Notes under the pieces: generated by a model
The model's input: the letters and a program-made list of their open reading frames with translations, nothing else
Databases searched by the model: none
Told to the model about the DNA's origin: nothing
Program-made: the position numbers and the translations under genes
NCBI GenBank assembly: GCA_050249455.1
Contig: JBFWQM010000252.1
Location: 1-7,379 of the forward strand
Direction: 5' to 3'
DNA: 7,379 nucleotides
Origin: JBFWQM01 sp050249455
GTDB taxonomy: Bacteria > Pseudomonadota > Alphaproteobacteria > MPNO01 > VGEU01
Shown here: in pieces, positions 1-5,328 of the stretch
How positions within the stretch are numbered: the stretch's first letter is position 1
How the letters are laid out: each line of letters starts with the position of its first letter

Positions 1-312
1 CCGCAGGGCCAGGCGATCGAGCAGCTGCGCCAGCTCGGCCAGGGCATGATGCAGCAGATGATGGAGCAGATGGGCAACCAGCAGGGGTTCGGCTTCCAGG
101 GCCAGTACAACCCGCTGCAGGGCAAGCGCGACCCGCTGGGCCGCTATCTCCCCAACGAGGGCGAGATGGACACCAACGACGTCAAGATCCCCGACGAGGG
201 CGACATCCAGCGTGCCCAGCGCATCCTTGAGGAGCTGCGCCGCCGCGCCGGCCAGCAGTTCCGCCCGCTGATCGAGCGCGACTACATCGACCGGCTGCTG
301 CGGCAGTTCTGA
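1..312 (+). CDS. DUF4175 / TIGR02302-family protein, C-terminal fragment
   Basis: The frame is open from base 1 to a TGA at 310-312, giving the last 103 residues of a gene that starts outside the window. The visible part begins with a Gln/Met-rich low-complexity stretch (repeated QQM, QMG and QG units). It ends with a charged tail containing DPLGRYLP, a VKIPDEGDIQRA segment, an ERAxxILEELRRRAG-like helix and a final RDYIDRLLRQF. From memory, this tail is the conserved C-terminus of the large alphaproteobacterial DUF4175 (TIGR02302) proteins, which are long, have N-terminal membrane segments and are of unknown function. The in-frame ATG at 46 is internal and not the start. No function can be assigned. 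The gene converges with the response regulator at 349-735. The family call is fairly secure because the tail is distinctive, although only about an eighth of the protein is likely present. Confidence 0.8.
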   Translation, partial: PQGQAIEQLRQLGQGMMQQMMEQMGNQQGFGFQGQYNPLQGKRDPLGRYLPNEGEMDTNDVKIPDEGDIQRAQRILEELRRRAGQQFRPLIERDYIDRLLRQF

Positions 313-324
313 GTCTTCGGGAAT

Positions 325-346
325 CCCGGGGCGGAGACGCTCCGGG
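325..346. terminator. GC-rich hairpin between convergent genes
   Basis: Stem CCCGGGGCG (325-333), loop GAGA (334-337), stem CGCTCCGGG (338-346): nine pairs with one G-T wobble and a GNRA-type loop. It sits in the 36-base gap between the DUF4175 stop (312) and the response-regulator stop (349-351), so it could end transcription from both sides. Neither strand has a proper U-tract (TCCTAATG on plus, GATTCCCG on minus), so it is not a textbook intrinsic terminator. It may act with Rho or as a 3'-end stabiliser. Confidence 0.45.
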
Positions 347-348
347 TC

Positions 349-735
349 CTAATGCATCCGCCCCCGCCCCGCCCCGTGCATCATCAGGATGCGGTTGGCG
401 GTGTTGCAGATCTCCTGCAGCGTGAACGGCTTGGGCATCACCTCGCAGACCAGCGATTCGAGGTTGTGGGCGCGCTGCTTCTCGTCGACGTAGCCGGTCA
501 TCAGCAGCACCGGGATGTCGGGGAAGTCCTTCGCCACCTTCAAGGCCAGCGCGATGCCGTCGAGCTGCGGCATCACGATGTCGGCCAGGATCATGTCGAA
601 GCGCTTGGTCTCCAGCGCCTGCAGCGCCTGCACGCCGTCGCCGACGCCATAGACGTCGTGCCCGTCGTTGCGCAGCGCGCGCATGACGAACTCACGGACG
701 GCCTTATCGTCCTCGGCGATCAGGATCGAAGCCAC
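349..735 (-). CDS. Single-domain response regulator (CpdR-like receiver)
   Basis: This 128-residue protein is a lone receiver (REC) domain with no output domain. The acidic pocket is E8-D9-D10 (ILIAEDD), the predicted phospho-acceptor is D52 in ADIVMPQLDG, the switch residue is T80 in LLMTG, and the conserved lysine is K102 in PKPF. All key residues are present, so it should be phosphorylated by a partner histidine kinase or phosphotransfer protein and act through protein contacts. CpdR, which helps control ClpXP proteolysis in the Caulobacter cell cycle, has the same size and build. The segment between T80 and K102 (DEKQRAHNLESLVCEV) differs from the CpdR sequences I remember, so I do not assign cpdR. 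I chose the GTG at 735 because a GGGAG ribosome-binding site precedes it and the receiver fold begins there. An upstream ATG at 822 would add 29 residues not typical of the family. It lies 106 bp downstream of hpt, on the same strand. Confidence 0.88.
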   Translation of the reverse strand: MASILIAEDDKAVREFVMRALRNDGHDVYGVGDGVQALQALETKRFDMILADIVMPQLDGIALALKVAKDFPDIPVLLMTGYVDEKQRAHNLESLVCEVMPKPFTLQEICNTANRILMMHGAGRGRMH

Positions 736-741
736 AACGGT

Positions 742-746
742 CTCCC
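742..746 (-). promoter_or_regulatory. Ribosome-binding site deciding the response-regulator start
   Basis: On the minus strand GGGAG is followed by six bases (ACCGTT) and then the GTG at 735-733. This supports the short 128-residue receiver over the longer reading from the ATG at 822. Confidence 0.6.
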
Positions 747-793
747 GGTACGCAAAATGCGGCGCATTCTGTCGCACCAGGAATTGCCGGGGC

Positions 794-822
794 GTTAACC
801 GCCGGCGCGGCCGCTGTGACAA
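794..822 (-). promoter_or_regulatory. Candidate sigma-70 type promoter of the response regulator
   Basis: Minus-strand TTGTCA (822-817, five of six matches to TTGACA), a 17-base spacer, then GTTAAC (799-794, three of six to TATAAT, but the only TA-rich hexamer nearby). Transcription would start near 787, leaving a leader of about 50 bases before the GTG. This would let the response regulator be expressed apart from hpt. The TTAAC in the -10 region also resembles a CtrA half-site (TTAAC). No second TTAA seven bases away is present, so CtrA control is only a possibility. Confidence 0.35.
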
Positions 823-828
823 TGCTGG

Positions 829-843
829 GACCCCGCCGGGGTC
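829..843 (-). terminator. Short hairpin at the hpt stop codon
   Basis: On the minus strand GACCCC-GGC-GGGGTC forms a perfect six-pair stem with a three-base loop, starting inside the TGA stop of hpt. No U-tract follows (CCAGCATTG), so it is at best a weak or Rho-assisted terminator, or a 3'-end barrier against exonucleases. It lies just upstream of the candidate response-regulator promoter, which would suit separate transcription units. Confidence 0.3.
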
Positions 844-1378
844 AGGCGCCGGTCACCCGCCCGATGAAGGGCAGCCCGCGGTAGCGATGGGCCAGGTCGA
901 GGCCGTAGCCGACCACGAACCAGTTACCGATCGGGAAGCCGACGTGGTCGGCCTCGATCGGCACCTGGCGCCGCCCCGCCTTGTCGAGCAGCAGGCAGGT
1001 CTTGACCGACGCGGCGCCGCGCGCGGCCAGGAGGTCGCGCGCATACGCCAGCGTGCGCCCGGAATCGAGGATGTCGTCGACCAGCAGGACGTGGCGGCCG
1101 GCGACGTCCTCCGCCAGGTCGCGGGTCAGCCGCACTTCGCCCCGGCTCTCTGTGCCGGCGCCGTAGCTCGACAGCGTGATGAAATCGATCGTCGGACGCA
1201 CGCCGCAGCGGTCGAGCGCGCGCACCAGGTCGGCGGCGAACACGAAGCTGCCCTTCAGCACCACGACCACCAGGAGGTCGGCCGGCGCGTCGGCCGCGAT
1301 CTCGCGCGCCAGCGCCGCCACCCGGTCGGCGATCGCGGCTTCGCCGAACAGGACCTCGATCGCCGGCTCGGCGGTCAC
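842..1378 (-). CDS. hpt: Hypoxanthine(-guanine) phosphoribosyltransferase
   Basis: This 178-residue purine-salvage enzyme transfers phosphoribose from PRPP to hypoxanthine or guanine, giving IMP or GMP in the cytoplasm. Length and motifs fit the bacterial Hpt family: LKGSF (41-45, pyrophosphate loop), SSY in the flexible loop (70-72), the PRPP-binding motif VDDILDSGRT (100-109) with its acidic pair D101-D102, base-contacting K133 (LDKAGRR), and the C-terminal block with FVVGYGLD (154-161) and YRGLPFIG (166-173), which closely resembles E. coli Hpt. The start is a GTG at 1378, one base after the TGA of the zinc-ribbon gene (1382-1380). This implies translational coupling, and the GACGGGG just upstream in that gene can serve as ribosome-binding site. 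The stop overlaps a small hairpin. Whether it prefers hypoxanthine or guanine cannot be read from the sequence. Confidence 0.95.
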   Translation of the reverse strand: MTAEPAIEVLFGEAAIADRVAALAREIAADAPADLLVVVVLKGSFVFAADLVRALDRCGVRPTIDFITLSSYGAGTESRGEVRLTRDLAEDVAGRHVLLVDDILDSGRTLAYARDLLAARGAASVKTCLLLDKAGRRQVPIEADHVGFPIGNWFVVGYGLDLAHRYRGLPFIGRVTGA

Positions 1379-1379
1379 G

Positions 1380-2048
1380 TCAGGCCCCGTCGAACAGGAT
1401 GGTCAGGCGCACCGCACCGGTCGGCGGGCTCTCCAGCTCGGTGACGAACTTCGAGGTCTCGCCCGGCAGCAGCTTCGGGTCGGGCGCCGAGAAGGTCCAG
1501 CTCTTGAGCGCGCGCTCGCGGTCGTCGAACAGCGCCGCGCGCATCCGCGGCACGTCGCGCACCTTGTCGCTGATGTTGGCGATCTCGCCCTCCACCATCA
1601 GCACCCGCGCGCCGTCGCGCGCCACCTCGCGCGAGGCGACCCGGCGCAGCTCCAGCCCGACGCCCGGCTCCTCGGCCAGCCCGATCGCGGCATAGATGCG
1701 CTCCGCCGCGGGGAATGCCGCGACCACCGCCTCGCGCATCGCCAGGAAGCCGCCCAGCACGATCACCACCGCCAGCGCGAACGCCGCCCAGGCGAGCGTC
1801 GCGGCGGACGGGCGCCGTCGCCTCGCGGGTTCCGGCGGCAGCTCGCGCCGCGGCCGGATGCGGTCGGGCGGACGCGGCGCCGGCGGCTCGATCACGACGC
1901 GCGGCGGCTCCGGCGCGGCCGGCCCGTCCGGCGCGGCCTGATGCCAGGTGTGCCTGCAGCGGCTGCACCGCACCGTGCGGCCGGCCGGACGCAGCGCGCT
2001 TTCGTCGACGACGAAGCGCTTCTGGCACGACGGGCAGGTCAGGATCAT
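1380..2048 (-). CDS. MJ0042-type zinc-ribbon membrane protein with DUF3426-like domain
   Basis: The protein has 222 residues. Residues 1-38 form an MJ0042-type zinc ribbon with the cysteine pairs C5/C8 (CPSC) and C28/C31 (CSRC), followed by TW. Residues 39-80 are a Pro/Arg-rich linker ending in a basic cluster (RRRRP). About 81-103 is a single hydrophobic membrane helix. The rest (about 127-219) resembles DUF3426: a VEGEIANIS strand, VPRMRAALFDDRE, KSWTF, LLPGET and a final AVRLTILF. The basic cluster before the helix predicts the ribbon in the cytoplasm and the DUF3426 part outside. I chose the ATG at 2048 because the family begins MxxxCPxC. An upstream ATG at 2150 would add 34 unrelated residues. 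The function is unknown. It is divergent from ftsE and coupled to hpt. From memory, this arrangement recurs near ftsEX in alphaproteobacteria, which hints at an envelope role. Confidence 0.85.
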   Translation of the reverse strand: MILTCPSCQKRFVVDESALRPAGRTVRCSRCRHTWHQAAPDGPAAPEPPRVVIEPPAPRPPDRIRPRRELPPEPARRRRPSAATLAWAAFALAVVIVLGGFLAMREAVVAAFPAAERIYAAIGLAEEPGVGLELRRVASREVARDGARVLMVEGEIANISDKVRDVPRMRAALFDDRERALKSWTFSAPDPKLLPGETSKFVTELESPPTGAVRLTILFDGA

Positions 2049-2186
2049 CGAGCGTCGGGGAATCGCGGGAGCTGTCGCTGGTCCGAATGGGCTATCACCG
2101 TTCCGGCGAACCTGCCAGCCGAATCTGGACTGGCGGGAACCGCTGTGCAATTCTCCGCCCCCGCGCGCGAAACGGATGGGGGCGGG
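2049..2186. promoter_or_regulatory. Divergent intergenic region, zinc-ribbon gene / ftsE
   Basis: These 138 bases must hold the 5' signals of both the minus-strand zinc-ribbon/hpt unit and the plus-strand ftsE operon. For the minus strand the best pair I see is TTGCAC (2150-2145), a 17-base spacer and CAGATT (2127-2122), each only three of six to consensus. I see no convincing plus-strand pair. An imperfect dyad (around CCGTTCC at 2098-2104 and GGGAACCG at 2135-2142) is present but has mismatches. The region is inferred mainly from gene orientation. Confidence 0.3.
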
Positions 2187-2870
2187 GTGGAGCCAGACCG
2201 CGACATCGTCCGCTTCCGGAACGTCGGCATGCGCTACGACTTCGGCGCCGAAGTGCTGCGCGACATCTCGTTCCGGATCGCGGCCGGATCATTCCATTTC
2301 CTGACCGGGCCGTCGGGCGCCGGCAAGTCGTCGCTGCTGCGGCTGATGCACCTGGCGACGGCGCCGGTGCGCGGCGAGATCATGCTGTTCGGCCGCGACG
2401 CCGCCCGCATGCGCCGCCGCGACGTCGCCGCCCAGCGCCGGCGCATCGGCGTGGTGTTCCAGGAGCTGCGCCTGCTGGAGCGGCTGACCGCGCGCGAGAA
2501 CGTGGCGCTGCCGCTGCGCATCGCCGGCGCGCCCGACGCCGCCGCCGACCGCCGGGTGCCGGAGCTGCTGGAGCGGCTGGGGCTCGGCGCGCTGATGGAC
2601 GCGCGCCCGGCGGCGCTGTCCGGCGGCCAGCGCCAGCGGGTGGCAGTGGCGCGCGCGCTGGTGACCCGGCCCGAGCTGGTGCTGGCCGACGAGCCGACCG
2701 CCAACGTCGACGACGCGACCGCGCTGCAGGTGATGTCGCTGCTGGAGGAGCACCACAAGGCCGGGGCGACGGTAGTGCTGGCGACCCACAACCGCAGCCT
2801 GGTGTCGCGCTTCCGCCACCCGGAGCTGCGCATTGATGCCGGCCGGCTGAGCGAAGGCGCCGGGTCGTGA
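2187..2870 (+). CDS. ftsE: Cell-division ATP-binding protein FtsE
   Basis: A 227-residue ABC ATPase, the nucleotide-binding half of the FtsEX complex at the division septum. FtsEX does not move a substrate but uses ATP to switch on peptidoglycan hydrolases through the FtsX periplasmic domain. Motifs: Walker A GPSGAGKSS (41-49), Q-loop Q92 in VVFQE, signature LSGGQRQ (144-150), Walker B LVLADEP with E169, D-loop as TANVDD (171-176, where TGN is more usual), and H-loop H201 in ATHN. FHFLTGPSGAGKSSLLRLM and the C-terminal RFRHPELRID are FtsE-like, and ftsX follows directly. The start is a GTG at 2187 after a G-rich GGATGGGGGCGG stretch, giving seven residues before the usual first strand (IVRF). 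An in-frame GTG at 2145 would add 14 more and cannot be excluded. An ATG at 2176 is out of frame. The TGA overlaps the ftsX GTG by four bases. Confidence 0.94.
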   Translation: MEPDRDIVRFRNVGMRYDFGAEVLRDISFRIAAGSFHFLTGPSGAGKSSLLRLMHLATAPVRGEIMLFGRDAARMRRRDVAAQRRRIGVVFQELRLLERLTARENVALPLRIAGAPDAAADRRVPELLERLGLGALMDARPAALSGGQRQRVAVARALVTRPELVLADEPTANVDDATALQVMSLLEEHHKAGATVVLATHNRSLVSRFRHPELRIDAGRLSEGAGS

Positions 2871-3775
2871 GGTACTGGCGCCCGCTGCCGATGCCGGAGA
2901 TCGACCTGCCGCTGGCGCACGACGCCAGCGGCCGCTTCCTGCCGCGCATCATCGCCTTCATGAGCTGGCTTGCGGCGCTGGCGCTGATCGCCCTGGTGGC
3001 GCTGGCGCAGGCCGGCGCAGACTGGCGCCAGAGCCTGGCCGGCACCCTGACGGTGGAGGTCATGCCGGCTGCGGAGAACGAGCCGGCGGAAGCGATCGAT
3101 CGGCGGGTCGAAACCGCCGTGGCGCTGGTGCGGGACTTTCCCGGCGTCGTCCGGGCGGAGCCGCTGGCGGAGGCGCGCACCGCGACCCTGCTGGAGCCGT
3201 GGCTGGGCAGCGAGGGGCTGGGCCACGACATCCGGCTGCCGCGGCTGATCGACGTCATCGTCGCCCCGGACGGCAGCCTGGACGCCGCCGGGCTGGCCGA
3301 ACGGCTGGCCGCAGCGGTGCCCGGCGCGCGACTGGACGACCACCAGGGCTGGCTGAAGCGGCTCCTGGACGTGATCCGGGTGGTCGAGATCGCGGCGCTG
3401 GCCGTGATCGGGCTGATCACCGCCGCCGCGATCTCCACCGTGGTGTTCACCACCCGCACCGGGCTGACCATCCACCGCGACGAGATCGAGCTGCTGCACC
3501 TGCTCGGCGCCACCGATTCCTACATCGCCCGCCAGTTCGCGCGCCAGGCCGGCGTGAACGCGCTGCTCGGGGCGCTGGCCGGCGTCGTCCTGGCGGCTGC
3601 GACGGCGTACGGGATCGCCTGGCTCGCCGGCGCCGCCGACCTTGCCCGCCTGCCCGACCTGGCGCACGGCGCCGGGGCCGCCGCCGCGCTGGCCGGGCTG
3701 CCGGCCGCGGCCATCGCCCTGACCGCGGCCACCGCGTGGGCGACGGTGATCCGCTCGCTGGCCCGGGTTCTGTGA
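2867..3775 (+). CDS. ftsX: Cell-division protein FtsX (permease-like)
   Basis: This 302-residue protein is the membrane half of FtsEX. The layout fits the family: a cytoplasmic N-tail (1-25), a first membrane helix at about 26-48, a periplasmic domain at about 50-168 that would contact the hydrolase activator, a second helix at about 171-194, a conserved cytoplasmic segment (TIHRDEIELLHLLGATDSYI, 201-220) that docks onto FtsE, then two further helices at about 228-255 and 268-293 and a short basic tail. The GTG start at 2867 overlaps the ftsE stop as GTGA, which implies coupled translation and equal dosage. A later ATG at 2891 would cost eight residues and break the coupling. The periplasmic domain has many acidic residues and no cysteine. 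Neighbours and topology leave little doubt about the call. Confidence 0.93.
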   Translation: MRYWRPLPMPEIDLPLAHDASGRFLPRIIAFMSWLAALALIALVALAQAGADWRQSLAGTLTVEVMPAAENEPAEAIDRRVETAVALVRDFPGVVRAEPLAEARTATLLEPWLGSEGLGHDIRLPRLIDVIVAPDGSLDAAGLAERLAAAVPGARLDDHQGWLKRLLDVIRVVEIAALAVIGLITAAAISTVVFTTRTGLTIHRDEIELLHLLGATDSYIARQFARQAGVNALLGALAGVVLAAATAYGIAWLAGAADLARLPDLAHGAGAAAALAGLPAAAIALTAATAWATVIRSLARVL

Positions 3776-4407
3776 GCCGGCGGCTGGTCCTGCGGCTGGG
3801 CCGGCGGCGGCTGCGCATCGCCACCGGCACGGCTGCGGCGGCCGGCGCGCTGCTGGCGGCGTGGATGGCCGGGCTGATCGCGTTCGTCGCCGCCATCCCG
3901 GCGCCCGACGCGCCGGTGCCGGCCGACCGCACCGACGCCATCGTGGTGCTGACCGGCGGCGCCGACCGGGTCGACACCGGCCTGCGCCTGCTGGCGGAAC
4001 GGCGGGCCTCGAAGCTGTTCGTGTCCGGGGTCTACCGCAGCGTCGACGTGGCGGCGCTGCTCAGCGTGGCGCGCGGCGCGCCGGCCGACCTGGAGTGCTG
4101 CATCGCGCTCGGCTACGCCGCCGACAACACCGCCGGCAACGCCCGCGAGACCGCCGGCTGGATGCGCACCGAGGGCTACCGCTCGCTGCGCCTGGTCACC
4201 GCGAGCTACCACATGCCGCGCAGCCTGCTCGAGTTCCGCCGCGCCATGCCGGAGATGGCGATCGTGCCCCACCCGGTCTTCCCCGAGCGCTTCATGCAGG
4301 GCGAATGGTGGCGCTGGCCCGGCACCGCGAGCCTGGTGGTCGCCGAGTACCACAAGTACCTCCTCGCCCACGCCCGCCAGGTCGCGGCGGCGATGCTGGG
4401 GTTGTAG
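3772..4407 (+). CDS. YdcF / SanA / ElyC-family DUF218 membrane-anchored protein
   Basis: The protein has 211 residues. A very basic N-terminus (RRLVLRLGRRRLR) is followed by one membrane helix (about 17-43) and a DUF218 domain. That order predicts an N-in anchor with the domain in the periplasm. Family motifs: IVVLTGG (57-63), an A-x-NT-x-GNARE stretch (117-126), TASYHMPRS (143-151) with its histidine, and a late E192-Y-H-K-Y-L. DUF218 proteins include ElyC and SanA, linked genetically to envelope integrity, and YdcF. Their chemistry is not settled, so I give no gene symbol or reaction. A pair of cysteines (C109-C110) lies in the domain. The GTG start at 3772 overlaps the ftsX stop by four bases (GTGA), exactly as ftsX overlaps ftsE, so it belongs to the ftsEX operon and probably helps with cell-wall or envelope upkeep. 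Confidence 0.87.
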   Translation: MSRRLVLRLGRRRLRIATGTAAAAGALLAAWMAGLIAFVAAIPAPDAPVPADRTDAIVVLTGGADRVDTGLRLLAERRASKLFVSGVYRSVDVAALLSVARGAPADLECCIALGYAADNTAGNARETAGWMRTEGYRSLRLVTASYHMPRSLLEFRRAMPEMAIVPHPVFPERFMQGEWWRWPGTASLVVAEYHKYLLAHARQVAAAMLGL

Positions 4408-4442
4408 TCCCGATGAGGTCGATCGCGGCCGGCGCCGGTTCC

Positions 4443-4553
4443 CCCACCTCACCCCGACCCTCTCCGCCCCCAGGGGCGGAGAGGGAGCCAGGGGGAACCC
4501 GCTCCGCCCTTCAGGGGGGAGAGGGTGCGAGCGCAGCGAGCGGGTGAGGTGGG
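4443..4553. repeat. Palindromic intergenic repeat with nested hairpins
   Basis: This 111-base unit has perfect 12-base terminal inverted repeats: CCCACCTCACCC (4443-4454) and GGGTGAGGTGGG (4542-4553). Inside, CCCTCTCCGCCCC (4458-4470) and GGGGCGGAGAGGG (4473-4485) form a perfect 13-base inverted repeat around CA. A third hairpin pairs CTCC-CCC (4502-4509) with GGG-GGAG (4514-4521) around TTCA, with one G-G mismatch. GCGAGCG occurs twice (4527-4533 and 4536-4542). The overall form (TCACC...CCCTCTCC...GGAGAGGG...GCGAGCGGGTGAGG) resembles dispersed palindromic repeats I recall from many GC-rich proteobacterial genomes, of REP/MITE type with no protein of their own. I see only one copy here and no clear target-site duplication. 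Its right part contains the start region of plsC. Confidence 0.8.
4514..4524 (+). promoter_or_regulatory. Repeat-borne ribosome-binding sequence of plsC
   Basis: The purine run GGGGGGAGAGG lies directly before the GTG at 4525, with GGAG at 4518-4521 three bases from it. It is part of the palindromic repeat and would pair well with the 16S anti-Shine-Dalgarno sequence, although it can also be locked in the repeat's third hairpin. The GTG at 4549 has no comparable site. Confidence 0.4.
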
Positions 4554-5328
4554 TGCCGCCGCCGCACCGGCGTCGCCGGGCTGGATCCCCTCCCTCGCGT
4601 TCCAGGTCCTGTTCTATGCCCTGACGGCGGTGCTGGCGGTGGCGTACCTGCCGCTGCTGGCGCTGCCGCGGCGGTGGCTGGTGGCGGCCGGCCGGGCGTG
4701 GTGCCGGGCGAGCCTGTGGCTGCTCAGGGCGACGGTCGGGCTCGACCACGCGGCGCGCGGCGAAGCGAACCGCCCGGCGGGGCCGGCGATCTATGCCTTC
4801 AAGCACCAGTCGGCGTGGGACACCCTGGTGGTGCCGATCCTGGTCGCCGACCCGGCGATCGTGCTCAAGCGCGAACTGCTCTGGGTGCCGCTGTTCGGCC
4901 AGTACCTGTGGCGCTGCGGCATGATCGCGGTCGACCGCCGGGCCGGCGCGGCGGCGCTGCGCCGCATGGTCGCCGGCGCCCGCGCCGCCGCCGCGGCCGG
5001 CCGCCCGATCGTGGTGTTCCCGGAAGGCACCCGCCGCCCGGTCGGGGCACCCCCGGCGTACCAGCCCGGCGTCGCCGCGCTCTACGCCGCGCTCGGCCTG
5101 CCGGTGGTGCCGGTGGCGCTCAATGCCGGGGTGTTCTGGTCGCGCCGCGCCTTCCGCAAGCGCCCCGGCCGCATCACGGTCTCGTTCCTGCCGGCGATCC
5201 CGCCCGGCCTCGACCGCCGCGCCTTCGCCGCGCGGCTGGCCGGCGCGATCGAGGCGGAGACCGCGCAATTGGTCGCACACGCGCTTGAACAGAACAAGAA
5301 CATTGACCCCGGCGGGGACCCGCCTTAG
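4525..5328 (+). CDS. plsC: 1-acyl-sn-glycerol-3-phosphate acyltransferase
   Basis: The 267-residue reading encodes a membrane-bound acyltransferase that converts lysophosphatidic acid to phosphatidic acid in phospholipid synthesis. PlsC/LPLAT motifs are complete: block I KHQSAWD with catalytic H94 and D99, block II KRELLWVPLFGQYLW (115-129) with GMIAVDR (132-138), block III FPEGTR (165-170) and block IV VPVALNAGVFW (195-205). A hydrophobic segment at about 24-48 is the membrane anchor. The core is intact but the start is uncertain. The frame opens after a TGA at 4414-4416, and its only ATG/GTG/TTG starts before the anchor are GTG 4525 and GTG 4549, both within the palindromic repeat. I chose 4525 for its ribosome-binding sequence. 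The first 18 or so residues (VRAQRAGEVG, then Ala/Pro-rich) look repeat-derived. It follows the YdcF-like gene in the ftsEX operon, separated only by the repeat. Confidence 0.9.
   Translation: MRAQRAGEVGAAAAPASPGWIPSLAFQVLFYALTAVLAVAYLPLLALPRRWLVAAGRAWCRASLWLLRATVGLDHAARGEANRPAGPAIYAFKHQSAWDTLVVPILVADPAIVLKRELLWVPLFGQYLWRCGMIAVDRRAGAAALRRMVAGARAAAAAGRPIVVFPEGTRRPVGAPPAYQPGVAALYAALGLPVVPVALNAGVFWSRRAFRKRPGRITVSFLPAIPPGLDRRAFAARLAGAIEAETAQLVAHALEQNKNIDPGGDPP

Noticed and set aside
736..822. Longer response regulator starting at the ATG at 822
   Set aside because: The extra 29 residues are Arg-rich and precede the normal start of the receiver fold. A GGGAG site marks the GTG at 735 instead.
668..1444. 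258-codon plus-strand frame opposite hpt
   Set aside because: Antisense to a complete Hpt with all active-site motifs. The product is compositionally biased and no ribosome-binding site is apparent.
2098..2142. Operator-like dyad in the divergent region
   Set aside because: The arms match only partly, with several mismatches and unequal spacing. In GC-rich DNA this level of symmetry is expected by chance.
2049..2150. Longer zinc-ribbon protein starting at the ATG at 2150
   Set aside because: MJ0042-type proteins begin within a few residues of the first CPxC. The extra 34 residues have no domain and would cover the divergent promoter region.
2234..3667. 477-codon minus-strand frame opposite ftsE/ftsX
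   Set aside because: Shadow of FtsE and FtsX, whose motifs and topology are unmistakable on the plus strand.
4413..4547. Short separate gene from the ATG at 4413
   Set aside because: Nearly all of it is repeat sequence read in one frame (Pro/Ser/Gly-rich). It is better explained as a displaced plsC start than as a real small protein.
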